Assembly (NCBI RefSeq): GCF_000428045.1
Contig: NZ_ATZE01000003.1
Coordinates: 155,045 to 219,044 of the forward strand
Reading direction: 5' to 3'
Origin: Sedimenticola selenatireducens DSM 17993
GTDB lineage: Bacteria > Pseudomonadota > Gammaproteobacteria > Chromatiales > Chromatiaceae
DNA: 64,000 nucleotides
Both the position numbers and the translations under genes were made by a program. Shown here in pieces: positions 57,605 through 64,000 of this stretch. The notes below the pieces were generated by a model, which was given only the letters and a program-made list of their open reading frames with translations, did no database searches and had not been told where the DNA came from. The stretch's first letter is position 1; every line of letters begins with the position of its first letter.

Positions 57605-58285
57605 TTACTCCGGCTTCAACTCGATGGTGCCGTTGATCTGCACCTCGAGTCGTTGGCTGCCTGCCTCCAGGGTGGGTGCTGATTCCGCTCGCAGTGCCAT
57701 GGCCCGCACCGGATAGGGGCCTGGCGCGGCACCGCTACTGCTGATATTCATCTGTACCAGTCGATACTCGCTGTGCCCCATCTCTTTGCTGATCAAAGCC
57801 GCCCGGGCCCTGAACAGCTGGATGGCCTGGCTGATCAGCCGCTCTTCGACTTGCTGGCGCTGTTCGGGTGACACGGCATAGCTGATACTGCCGATACTGA
57901 GCCCTTCCTGCAGTTTGCCCATCAGTTGGCTGATCAGCGCCACATCCTGGCTCTCCAGACGTATCGTCTGACGTACGCGCCAGCCGGACAGCGTGTTGTT
58001 GCGATACACCGGGCTGGTCTGATAATCCAGGGTCTGCACCTTGACACCGGGCTCTTTTTTGGCGGTTTCCACCGCCTGTCTGATGGCCTGGTTTACCCGG
58101 GTGCCGAGTTCGGCCGGGTCGTTGCCCTCATGTTGTGCAAACAGGGTGGCGCTGAGGGTGTCATTGTCGATCTCTTCACCGGCGGACACCGCCAGATTGA
58201 TGCGGTCGTAGGTCGGCGCTGTTTCCTCGCCAATGACCAGGCTGGTGACCAGTATCAGCAGTAGCGGTAGGTATCGAAATCTCAT
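57605..58285 (-). CDS. SIMPL (DUF541) domain periplasmic protein
   Basis: This 226-aa secreted protein (signal LPLLLILVTSLVIG) has the SIMPL domain fold: YDRINLAVSAGEEIDND, VQTLDYQTSPVY, GWRVRQTIRLES, and SGAAPGPYPVRAMALRAES. Family members, such as E. coli YggE, reduce oxidative damage by unknown means. It converges on msrA with a 22-bp gap, which suggests related stress functions. Confidence 0.9.
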   Translation of the reverse strand: MRFRYLPLLLILVTSLVIGEETAPTYDRINLAVSAGEEIDNDTLSATLFAQHEGNDPAELGTRVNQAIRQAVETAKKEPGVKVQTLDYQTSPVYRNNTLSGWRVRQTIRLESQDVALISQLMGKLQEGLSIGSISYAVSPEQRQQVEERLISQAIQLFRARAALISKEMGHSEYRLVQMNISSSGAAPGPYPVRAMALRAESAPTLEAGSQRLEVQINGTIELKPE

Positions 58286-58315
58286 TTTTGCTCCTTGCCC
58301 GGATGATAGCTATGG

Positions 58316-59185
58316 CTATTGTGGTGTGTCGGACGTATCGATAGGCACACCGTCGATAAACAGCTGTTCCGTATCGATGGCGTCGAACCGGTAATGCTTG
58401 TTGCAGAAGTCGCAGTCGACCTCGATGGCCCCCTGTTCCTCCAGAATGGATAGGAGTTCCGCCTTGCCCATGGCGCGCAGGGAATCGGCAATGCGCTCCC
58501 GCGAGCAGCTGCAGCGGAATGCCACCGGCTCGGGCTCAAACAGCCGCACCTGTTCCTCATGGAACAGCCGGTGCAGCAGGGTCTGAACGGGAAGGTTGAG
58601 CAGTTCGTCCCGGGTGATGGTCTCCGCCAGCATGCCGATGCGCTGCCACTCCGCCTGCCGGTCCAGCTCCGATGGGAGCTGCTGCAGGAACAGGCCGGCC
58701 GCCCGCTCGCCATCAGCCACCAGCCAGAAGCGCGTGGCGAGTTGTTCGGAGTTGTTGAAATAGCCCTCCAGGGCCTCGGCCAGATTCTCCCCTTCCAGCC
58801 CGACGATGCCCTGATAACGTTCGCCGCCCCGGTTGACTACGGTCAGCATCATCTGTCCGGTGCCGTATAGCTTGGCCAGATTGCCTTCCGGCAATTCCCC
58901 CTCCCAGCGGGCCAGCCCCCTGACAGTGCGCTGCCGGGTGGCCTGCACCACCAGGGTACGCAGTGGGCCGTTGCCCTGGGATTGCAGGATCAGCGAGCCG
59001 TCATATTTGATGGTGGCGGAGAGCAGGATCACCGCGGCCATGGCCTGGCCGAGCTGCTCCGCGACCGCGGCCGGATAGGCGTAGCGCTCCAGCACCGCCT
59101 TCCAGCTGGCATCCATCTGGACGATTTCACCCCGGATATCGAGGGATTCAAAGACAAACCGGTAGAGTTGATCCTGGGTATTCAT
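58316..59185 (-). CDS. hslO: Redox-regulated chaperone Hsp33
   Basis: This 289-aa chaperone is activated by oxidation. The N-terminal domain (DQLYRFVFESLDIRGEIV) and the C-terminal zinc redox switch (FRCSC and CDFCNKH, CXC plus CXXC) are intact. It lies 30 bp before the SIMPL gene on the same strand and 38 bp after the EF-G-like gene. The run of stress-related genes here (msrA, SIMPL, hslO) is notable. Confidence 0.96.
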   Translation of the reverse strand: MNTQDQLYRFVFESLDIRGEIVQMDASWKAVLERYAYPAAVAEQLGQAMAAVILLSATIKYDGSLILQSQGNGPLRTLVVQATRQRTVRGLARWEGELPEGNLAKLYGTGQMMLTVVNRGGERYQGIVGLEGENLAEALEGYFNNSEQLATRFWLVADGERAAGLFLQQLPSELDRQAEWQRIGMLAETITRDELLNLPVQTLLHRLFHEEQVRLFEPEPVAFRCSCSRERIADSLRAMGKAELLSILEEQGAIEVDCDFCNKHYRFDAIDTEQLFIDGVPIDTSDTPQ

Positions 59186-59223
59186 GCTGTTGATATTACG
59201 TGATCCGATAGAGGAATGATTGC

Positions 59224-61272
59224 TCAGAAGATATCAAAGCGTTCGAACTGGGTACTGAACTGCCCTCGCCCCTGGGTCATGCTGCGCAGCTCGGTGGTGT
59301 AGCCGAGCAGGCTGGCCAGGGCCGCCTCACAGTGAATGGTGGCCTGCTCGACCGTGCGGTCGGTGTCCTGGATCAGGGCGTGGCGGGATTGCAGGTCCCC
59401 CAGTACCGCGCCCAGGTTCTCTTCCGGCACCACGATCTCTGCTTTCATGATCGGCTGCAGCAGCGCCGGCCCGGCCCCCTCCAGGGCCTTGCGCAGGGCG
59501 CGGGCGACGGCGGAGGTGAGGGCTTCCGGCGTGGAGTGGGCGCCGAACAGTTCGACCTGGGCAATGTTCACCTGCAGATCCTGCAGTGGTGCCCCTTCCA
59601 GCGGGCCGCCGCCGAGGGCAAAGCGGATGCCCTGGTCCAGCGCTTCCTGCTGCAGGTTGGTGAGTTGGCTACCCTCGGGCAGGATGGTCGGCTGGCAGTT
59701 TTTCACCATGCCGGCACCGCGTGGCAGCGGGCTGACAGAGACCGTCACCTGGGCCTTCAGCGGCTCCTTGCGGGATGGATCGGCCGGGGGTTGGAACAGG
59801 TGCGTCAGTTCACTTCGCCGGGTAATGGTCTCGCGCAGTGCCACGGCCGGCTTGCCGGTCCTGACCTGCAGATTGTATTCCCGCTGCAGCCGCTCGATGA
59901 TGATCTGCAGGTGCAACTCGCCCATGCCCCGGAGCAGTTTCTGGCCGGTCTCCGGGTCTTCACCGAATTGCAGTGTCGGGTCCTCCTCCTGCAGTTTGCC
60001 CATCACTTCCAGGAACTTTTCCTCCTGGCCGGACGAAGCCGGCTCCACCGCCAGGCTGAGCACCGGTTCCCGGGTATCAATGCGCTCCAGCAGCAGCGGA
60101 TGGTCCGGGTGGCAGAGGGTGTCGCCGGTGGCGGCATGACGCAGCCCGGCCAACAGCACGATATCGCCGGCGTGGGCGATGTCGAGGCGGGTTTTTTTCG
60201 CCGCGTCCACGTCAAAGATACGCGCCACATGCTCCTGCACCACGCTGCCGTCGGCCCGGCTGAAACGGACCTGATCGCCTGGCTTCAGGCGGCCCCGGTA
60301 GATCCGGGCGAACACATGGCGCCGCCCCTCCCACATCTGTACCTTGAAGGCCAGCGCGATCAGCGGCTGGTCATCTTCCATTTTGATCGGCGTGGTGGAG
60401 CCGTCCGGCAACCAGGCGATGGCGGGCGGGCGTTCCAGTGGCGAGGGGAGCAGTTCGACCACGCCGTCAATGAGTGGTTGAACCCCCAGGTTCCGCAACG
60501 CCGAGCCACCGAAGCAGGGGCAAACCTCACCCTTCAGGGTGGCGTTGCGCAGCGCCGCCCAGATCCGTTCCGGTGCGGGCTCCTCACCGGCCAGCACCTG
60601 GTCGGCAAACCCCTCATCGGTTTCGGCGATACCCAGCAGCAGGTTTTCCCGGTGGGATGCGGCAGACTCCCAGAGAGCCGGGTCGCAGGTGGTTATCTCC
60701 AGTTGGTCGCCATGTTCACCGGAAAAGCGGATCAGGGTGCGCTCGATCAGGTGAATCACCGCGGCCTGTTCAGGTAGCGGCAGGGTGACCGGCAGCGGTC
60801 GGGCGCCGAGGCGTTTGCCGACGGTGGCCAGGGCGTGGTCAAAATCGGCCCCGGGGCGGTCGACCTTGTTGATGAAGAAGAGACAGGGGAGATTGAATTT
60901 TGAGCGTTGCCGCCAGACCGTTTCGGTTTGCGGTTCAACCCCCCGGACACCATCCAGCACGATCACGCAGCCGTCCAGCACCCGCATGCTGCGCTCCACC
61001 TCGATGGTGAAGTCCACGTGTCCGGGGGTGTCGATAATCTGGATCAGGTGATCCCGCCAGGTGGCCTTGGTCAGTGCCGAGGTGATGGTGATGCCATGGC
61101 TCTGCTCTTCGGCCATGTAGTCCATGTGGGCGGCCCCGTCATGCACTTCGCCGATTTTGTAGAGTGCCCCGGTATAGAACAGAATGCGTTCGGTCAGGGT
61201 GGTCTTGCCGGCATCGATATGGGCGGCAATGCCGATATTGCGAACTTTATCGATTGAATGGCTAATATTCAT
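59224..61272 (-). CDS. fusA: Elongation factor G (paralogue outside the str operon)
   Basis: This 682-aa GTPase translocates tRNA on the ribosome. It has G1 AHIDAGKTT, G3 DTPGHVDF and G4 NKVDRPG, then domains II-V ending in TTELRSMTQGRGQFSTQFERFD. The start is ATG 61272. The switch I region reads EEQSHGITIT rather than the usual EQERGITIT. It lies away from rpsL, rpsG and tuf, and it is shorter than the main EF-G (about 700 aa), so it is likely an EF-G2-type paralogue with a special or stress role. Confidence 0.9.
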   Translation of the reverse strand: MNISHSIDKVRNIGIAAHIDAGKTTLTERILFYTGALYKIGEVHDGAAHMDYMAEEQSHGITITSALTKATWRDHLIQIIDTPGHVDFTIEVERSMRVLDGCVIVLDGVRGVEPQTETVWRQRSKFNLPCLFFINKVDRPGADFDHALATVGKRLGARPLPVTLPLPEQAAVIHLIERTLIRFSGEHGDQLEITTCDPALWESAASHRENLLLGIAETDEGFADQVLAGEEPAPERIWAALRNATLKGEVCPCFGGSALRNLGVQPLIDGVVELLPSPLERPPAIAWLPDGSTTPIKMEDDQPLIALAFKVQMWEGRRHVFARIYRGRLKPGDQVRFSRADGSVVQEHVARIFDVDAAKKTRLDIAHAGDIVLLAGLRHAATGDTLCHPDHPLLLERIDTREPVLSLAVEPASSGQEEKFLEVMGKLQEEDPTLQFGEDPETGQKLLRGMGELHLQIIIERLQREYNLQVRTGKPAVALRETITRRSELTHLFQPPADPSRKEPLKAQVTVSVSPLPRGAGMVKNCQPTILPEGSQLTNLQQEALDQGIRFALGGGPLEGAPLQDLQVNIAQVELFGAHSTPEALTSAVARALRKALEGAGPALLQPIMKAEIVVPEENLGAVLGDLQSRHALIQDTDRTVEQATIHCEAALASLLGYTTELRSMTQGRGQFSTQFERFDIF

Positions 61273-61495
61273 TTGGTTGACTGCAGCGAGAGTGATTACC
61301 CGGGCAAGACTAAACGACTGAGCGGCAATGTGGAATATCCGGGGGTGCAATCGGCCGCTTTTTTTCTCCCGCAAAATTGGTGGTGGATAATTCCATACTT
61401 CAAAGATAGAGATGCAGTATGATGTCGGGGTGTCGTTTTCGACCGGATGCGGCATTGGTTAATCAGGACGTGAAGCAGTTTGGGAGCAACAGCTT

Positions 61496-62032
61496 ATGAT
61501 GCAGCGTGGATGTGCGATTCTATTCTTGGCCATGGCGGCGCTACTGGCACCTGTCAGCGGGTCTCTGGCCGAGCAACAGAAGGGAGAGGAGGAGGCGGCT
61601 GAGGCGGCGGCCGGAGAGGTTTTCAATGACTGGGGGCGTCGTTGCGAAACCCTGAAAACCGGAGAAGAGTTCTGCCTCGTGTTTCAGCGCCTGCGGCTGA
61701 AAGAGAACAACCAGACGGTACTGCATGTGAGCTTCGGATATCCGCCCTTTGCCAAGGGACCGGTCATGGTGTTGACCACGCCACTGGGCGTCTCCCTGGT
61801 CGCGGGTGTCGAGCTGAAGGTGGACAATGTGGGTGAGCCGATCAAGGTGCCTTACAATCTCTGTGTCGCGGATGGTTGCCGCGCCAGCCTGCCGGTGGAC
61901 GACACACTGCTGGAGGCGATGAAGCGTGGCGACAAACTCAAGGTGGCCATCGCCAATGCCCAGAACAAGCTGATGGGCATCGAGGTATCACTGAATGGCT
62001 TTGCCGGGGCCAGCGAATCGCTGCAGAAGTAG
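61496..62032 (+). CDS. Invasion-associated locus B (IalB)-like periplasmic protein
   Basis: This 178-aa secreted protein (signal ending in SGSLA-EQ) has the IalB layout: a short acidic linker, then VFNDWGRRCET, CLVFQRLRLKEN, a hydrophobic core and CVADGCRASL with paired cysteines likely to form a disulfide. IalB proteins are named from Bartonella, but they are common in harmless bacteria. The function is unknown. Confidence 0.85.
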   Translation: MMQRGCAILFLAMAALLAPVSGSLAEQQKGEEEAAEAAAGEVFNDWGRRCETLKTGEEFCLVFQRLRLKENNQTVLHVSFGYPPFAKGPVMVLTTPLGVSLVAGVELKVDNVGEPIKVPYNLCVADGCRASLPVDDTLLEAMKRGDKLKVAIANAQNKLMGIEVSLNGFAGASESLQK

Positions 62033-62035
62033 TGG

Positions 62036-62065
62036 CGTCGTTGGGCCGGTTTGAGCGGCCCGACG
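62036..62065 (+). terminator. Hairpin between convergent ialB-like and trpC genes
   Basis: GGGCCG and CGGCCC pair around a 7-nt loop, extended by CGTC and GACG with a small bulge. It could stop transcription from either side. Confidence 0.5.
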
Positions 62066-62076
62066 GCCGGGTGATT

Positions 62077-62880
62077 TTACTGGCCAAATAGCGCGGCCAG
62101 CGTCTTACCCGGTTCGGCGGTACGCATGAACGCCTCGCCGACCAGGAAGGCGTTGACGCCATGCCCGCGCATACGCGCCACATCGGCGGGCGTGTGGATG
62201 CCGCTCTCGGTTACCACGATGCTCTCGGGGGGGATCTGTGTCAGCAGCTCCAGGGTGGTGTCGAGGGAGACCTCAAAGGTGCGCAGATTGCGGTTGTTGA
62301 TTCCGATCAGCCGATTGTTGAGCTTCAGTGCCCGCTGCAATTCTGCCGCGTCATGTACCTCCACCAGTACATCCATGCCCAGCCGTTGGGCCAGGTCGTT
62401 CAGTTCCACCAGCGTTGCATCGTCCAGGCAGCTGACAATCAGCAGGATACAGTCGGCGCCGATCAGTCTGGCCTCATACACCTGGTAAGGGTCAATAATG
62501 AAGTCCTTGCGGATTACCGGCAGGCTGCAGGCCGCGCGGGCCTGTTGCAGATAGGCATCGCTGCCCTGGAAAAAATCCATATCGGTCAACACGGAAAGAC
62601 AGGCCGCCCCGCCCTGCTGGTAGCTGACGGCAATCTCGGCCGGATGGAAGTCGGCCCGGATCACTCCCTTGCTGGGAGAGGCCTTTTTGATTTCGGCGAT
62701 TACGCCGGCTCCACCCTGGTCGATTTTATCGGCGATGGCCTGAACAAAGCCGCGGGTCGGGTTGTCGATACCGGCCAACTGCTCAATCAGGTGATCGAGC
62801 GGCAGCGCCGCCCGGCGCTGGGCGATCTCTTCCCGTTTGCGCTGGACGATCTTTTTCAGGATGTCGGGTGTATTGCTCAT
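62077..62880 (-). CDS. trpC: Indole-3-glycerol phosphate synthase
   Basis: This 267-aa TIM barrel makes indole-3-glycerol phosphate for tryptophan. The catalytic region [11 protein letters not shown] lies near residue 58, followed by [27 protein letters not shown] and [10 protein letters not shown]. It starts at ATG 62880 with AGAGAAG upstream. It is not fused to TrpF. The rest of the trp operon, if linked, would have to lie upstream; here greB diverges, so trpC stands alone. Confidence 0.97.
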   Translation of the reverse strand: MSNTPDILKKIVQRKREEIAQRRAALPLDHLIEQLAGIDNPTRGFVQAIADKIDQGGAGVIAEIKKASPSKGVIRADFHPAEIAVSYQQGGAACLSVLTDMDFFQGSDAYLQQARAACSLPVIRKDFIIDPYQVYEARLIGADCILLIVSCLDDATLVELNDLAQRLGMDVLVEVHDAAELQRALKLNNRLIGINNRNLRTFEVSLDTTLELLTQIPPESIVVTESGIHTPADVARMRGHGVNAFLVGEAFMRTAEPGKTLAALFGQ

Positions 62881-62943
62881 GGGCAATCTTCTCTGGTAAA
62901 TACAGTCTGGGGGCGTAGTTTACACGTTCTCGATTTTGAATTA

Positions 62944-62963
62944 ACCCCGGTTAGAACCGGGGT
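62944..62963 (+). other. Palindrome in the greB leader
   Basis: ACCCCGGTT pairs with AACCGGGGT around a 2-nt loop in the gap between the divergent trpC and greB starts. It may be an operator or a leader hairpin. It is not followed by a T-tract. Confidence 0.4.
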
Positions 62964-62985
62964 GCTTACCCGAAGTGAGGTAGAA

Positions 62986-63486
62986 ATGGGCCGTTATCGC
63001 CCCCCCCAGCCGAAGCAGTCCCCCTATATCACCCGGGCGGGCTATCTGCGCCTGGAGGCGGAATCAAAAAGCCTCTGGGTACGCCGCCGAGACGTGACCA
63101 AGGCACTGGCGGCGGCGGCGGCCGAAGGCGATCGTTCGGAAAACGCCGAGTATATCTACCGTAAGAAGGAGCTGCGCGAACTGGACCGGCGTATCCGCTA
63201 TCTGCAGAAGCGCCTGCCCGAGCTGAAGGTGGTGGATACGGTGCCAAGCAATCCCGAGCAGATCTTTTTCGGCGCCCTGGTGGAACTGGAAGGCGAGGAC
63301 GACAATCCCGTGACCTATCGGATTGTCGGTCCGGACGAGTTTGATCCGGAGCGTGGCTGGATCAGCATGGATGCACCACTGGCCAGGGCGCTGCTGAAGC
63401 GGTCGGTGGATGATGAGGTGCGGGTGCAAACCCCGTCCGGGGAGCGCCGCTACTGGGTGCTGTCCGTCACTTACCCGGTTGACTGA
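62986..63486 (+). CDS. greB: Transcript cleavage factor GreB
   Basis: This 166-aa GreB rescues stalled RNA polymerase by cleaving the RNA end. It has the N-terminal coiled-coil hairpin with the acidic tip ([12 protein letters not shown] near residue 45) and the C-terminal domain [16 protein letters not shown] through [17 protein letters not shown]. It starts at ATG 62986 with GAGG upstream; the much longer open frame upstream is not coding. Confidence 0.96.
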   Translation: MGRYRPPQPKQSPYITRAGYLRLEAESKSLWVRRRDVTKALAAAAAEGDRSENAEYIYRKKELRELDRRIRYLQKRLPELKVVDTVPSNPEQIFFGALVELEGEDDNPVTYRIVGPDEFDPERGWISMDAPLARALLKRSVDDEVRVQTPSGERRYWVLSVTYPVD

Positions 63487-63518
63487 GTCGGTTGGGGTTT
63501 GCGGGCCCACACCACGAA

Positions 63519-63722
63519 CTACTTACTCTCCCGCCGTAATTCGGTCACCGAACGCCCGCCGATGCCCCAGTTGTCGGTAGGTACCTCCTCGATCACCACG
63601 ACCGTGGTGGCCGGGTTCTTGTTCAGGGTCTCCTGAAGCAGCCGGGTGACGCCTTCAATCAGGGTGGCCTTCTGTTCCGCGGTGGCCCCTTCGTTGGTAA
63701 TCTTGATGTTCACGTAAGGCAT
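63519..63722 (-). CDS. Tautomerase (4-oxalocrotonate tautomerase family)
   Basis: This 67-aa protein starts P2 after the initiator (MPYVNIKIT), as needed for the catalytic N-terminal proline. The motif TEEQKAxLIEGVT appears as AEQKATLIEGVTRLL. GGAGGAG precedes ATG 63722. Many such tautomerases are of unknown substrate. Confidence 0.9.
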   Translation of the reverse strand: MPYVNIKITNEGATAEQKATLIEGVTRLLQETLNKNPATTVVVIEEVPTDNWGIGGRSVTELRRESK

Positions 63723-63814
63723 GGGTTGCTCCTCCGGTAGGGTGTCTGGTTCGTGCGCCCGGTATGGTGCCACATACCCGGTCGCGTCGGCTAACGATGT
63801 GCGCCTGGCGAGAT

Positions 63815-64000
63815 TCAGCCGGGCTGGGGACACTCCTGCTGCAGTTGGACCCGACGCTCCCGGGTGCCGATGGCCAGCAGGGTGCCGGCGGCACTCAGAC
63901 CGGCGGCCAGCCAGAGGGCAAGCTGCGGATTACTGTTCTGGGCCATCAACTGTCCGGCGACAATCGGCCCGCTGATCTGGCCAACCCCATAGGAGGTGAC
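63815..64000 (-). CDS. MFS transporter, C-terminal 61 residues (YbfB/YjiJ-like)
   Basis: The frame is open to the right edge of the window. The visible end has SYGVGQISGPIVAGQL, a helix and a basic tail (IGTRERRVQLQQE), like the end of YbfB/YjiJ MFS transporters. The stop lies 92 bp upstream of the tautomerase start on the same strand. Only the last part can be judged, so the family call is tentative. Confidence 0.7.
   Translation of the reverse strand, partial: VTSYGVGQISGPIVAGQLMAQNSNPQLALWLAAGLSAAGTLLAIGTRERRVQLQQECPQPG

Noticed and set aside
59332..60777. A 481-codon plus-strand open frame over the EF-G gene
   Set aside because: It is antisense to conserved EF-G domains. The codon pattern comes from the GC-rich third positions of the real gene.
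62161..62985. Upstream extension of greB by 275 codons
   Set aside because: It runs antisense through trpC and the family start is at ATG 62986 with a Shine-Dalgarno site.
1..64000. CRISPR arrays, rRNA, tRNA and intact insertion sequences
   Set aside because: I found no regularly spaced repeats, rRNA segments, cloverleaf-like sequence or transposase frames in the window.

Overview
This 64 kb window is chromosomal DNA of a high-GC gammaproteobacterium. The evidence is E. coli-like versions of SlyX, ZapE, TruC, GreB, HslO, MetH and fused TyrA, Shine-Dalgarno starts and compact operons. A SqrR/BigR-type ArsR repressor with two cysteines 66 residues apart, a P19/FTR1 iron system, a TAXI-type binding protein and a propionyl-CoA/methylmalonyl-CoA locus point to a free-living or symbiotic sulfur oxidiser (Chromatiales or Sedimenticola-like). 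That lifestyle is an inference. I see no rRNA, tRNA, CRISPR array, prophage or intact transposase.

Layout. 1-3534: the end of gltB and all of gltD (GOGAT). 3880-7538: an iron-uptake locus with a stand-alone periplasmic domain, an FTR1 permease, a polyferredoxin-type membrane protein and a P19-type periplasmic metal protein. 7691-8788: hemE. 9017-11831 (minus): a near-consensus Fur box, then a 72-aa protein, a coiled-coil DUF2325 protein, a previously untracked 46-aa membrane peptide, and a porin. 12113-13805 (minus): slyX, zapE and the ArsR repressor. 13825-17179 (minus): a hybrid histidine kinase and a receiver-PAS protein separated by a palindromic repeat cluster. 17259-22378: truC broken by a 1-nt deletion, bcp and metH. 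22600-31943: a sensor without an output domain, a SpoU methyltransferase, an FKBP, a phosphodiesterase, a 337-bp MITE, a flavin reductase, tyrA, a membrane-anchored protein of unknown function, a DsbA-like protein, endA and a CBS protein. 32154-33769: an orphan motA/motB-like pair.

33828-44686 is the metabolic core: a PEP-mutase/ICL-family lyase diverging from prpE, methylmalonyl-CoA mutase, both propionyl-CoA carboxylase subunits, meaB and the epimerase. Together they convert propionate to succinyl-CoA, or the reverse. A malyl/citramalyl-CoA-lyase-like gene lies about 9 kb further on. 44884-45971 holds a beta carbonic anhydrase and a thioesterase. 46225-52685 is a signalling island with a GAF-PAS-PAS kinase, a receiver-HDOD protein, a receiver with a catalytically dead HD-GYP domain, and a receiver-GGDEF-EAL protein with a degenerate GGDEF. 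52931-64000 is mixed housekeeping: an acyltransferase, a CoA-ester lyase, a DksA-like factor, a TAXI protein, msrA, a SIMPL protein, hslO, an EF-G paralogue, an IalB-like protein, trpC, greB, a tautomerase and the end of an MFS gene.

The points most worth following up are the Fur-box operon of uncharacterised proteins, the duplicated periplasmic domain of the FTR1 system, the persulfide-sensor-type repressor, the MITE that supplies a stop codon and a terminator, the truC frameshift, and the degenerate c-di-GMP domains.
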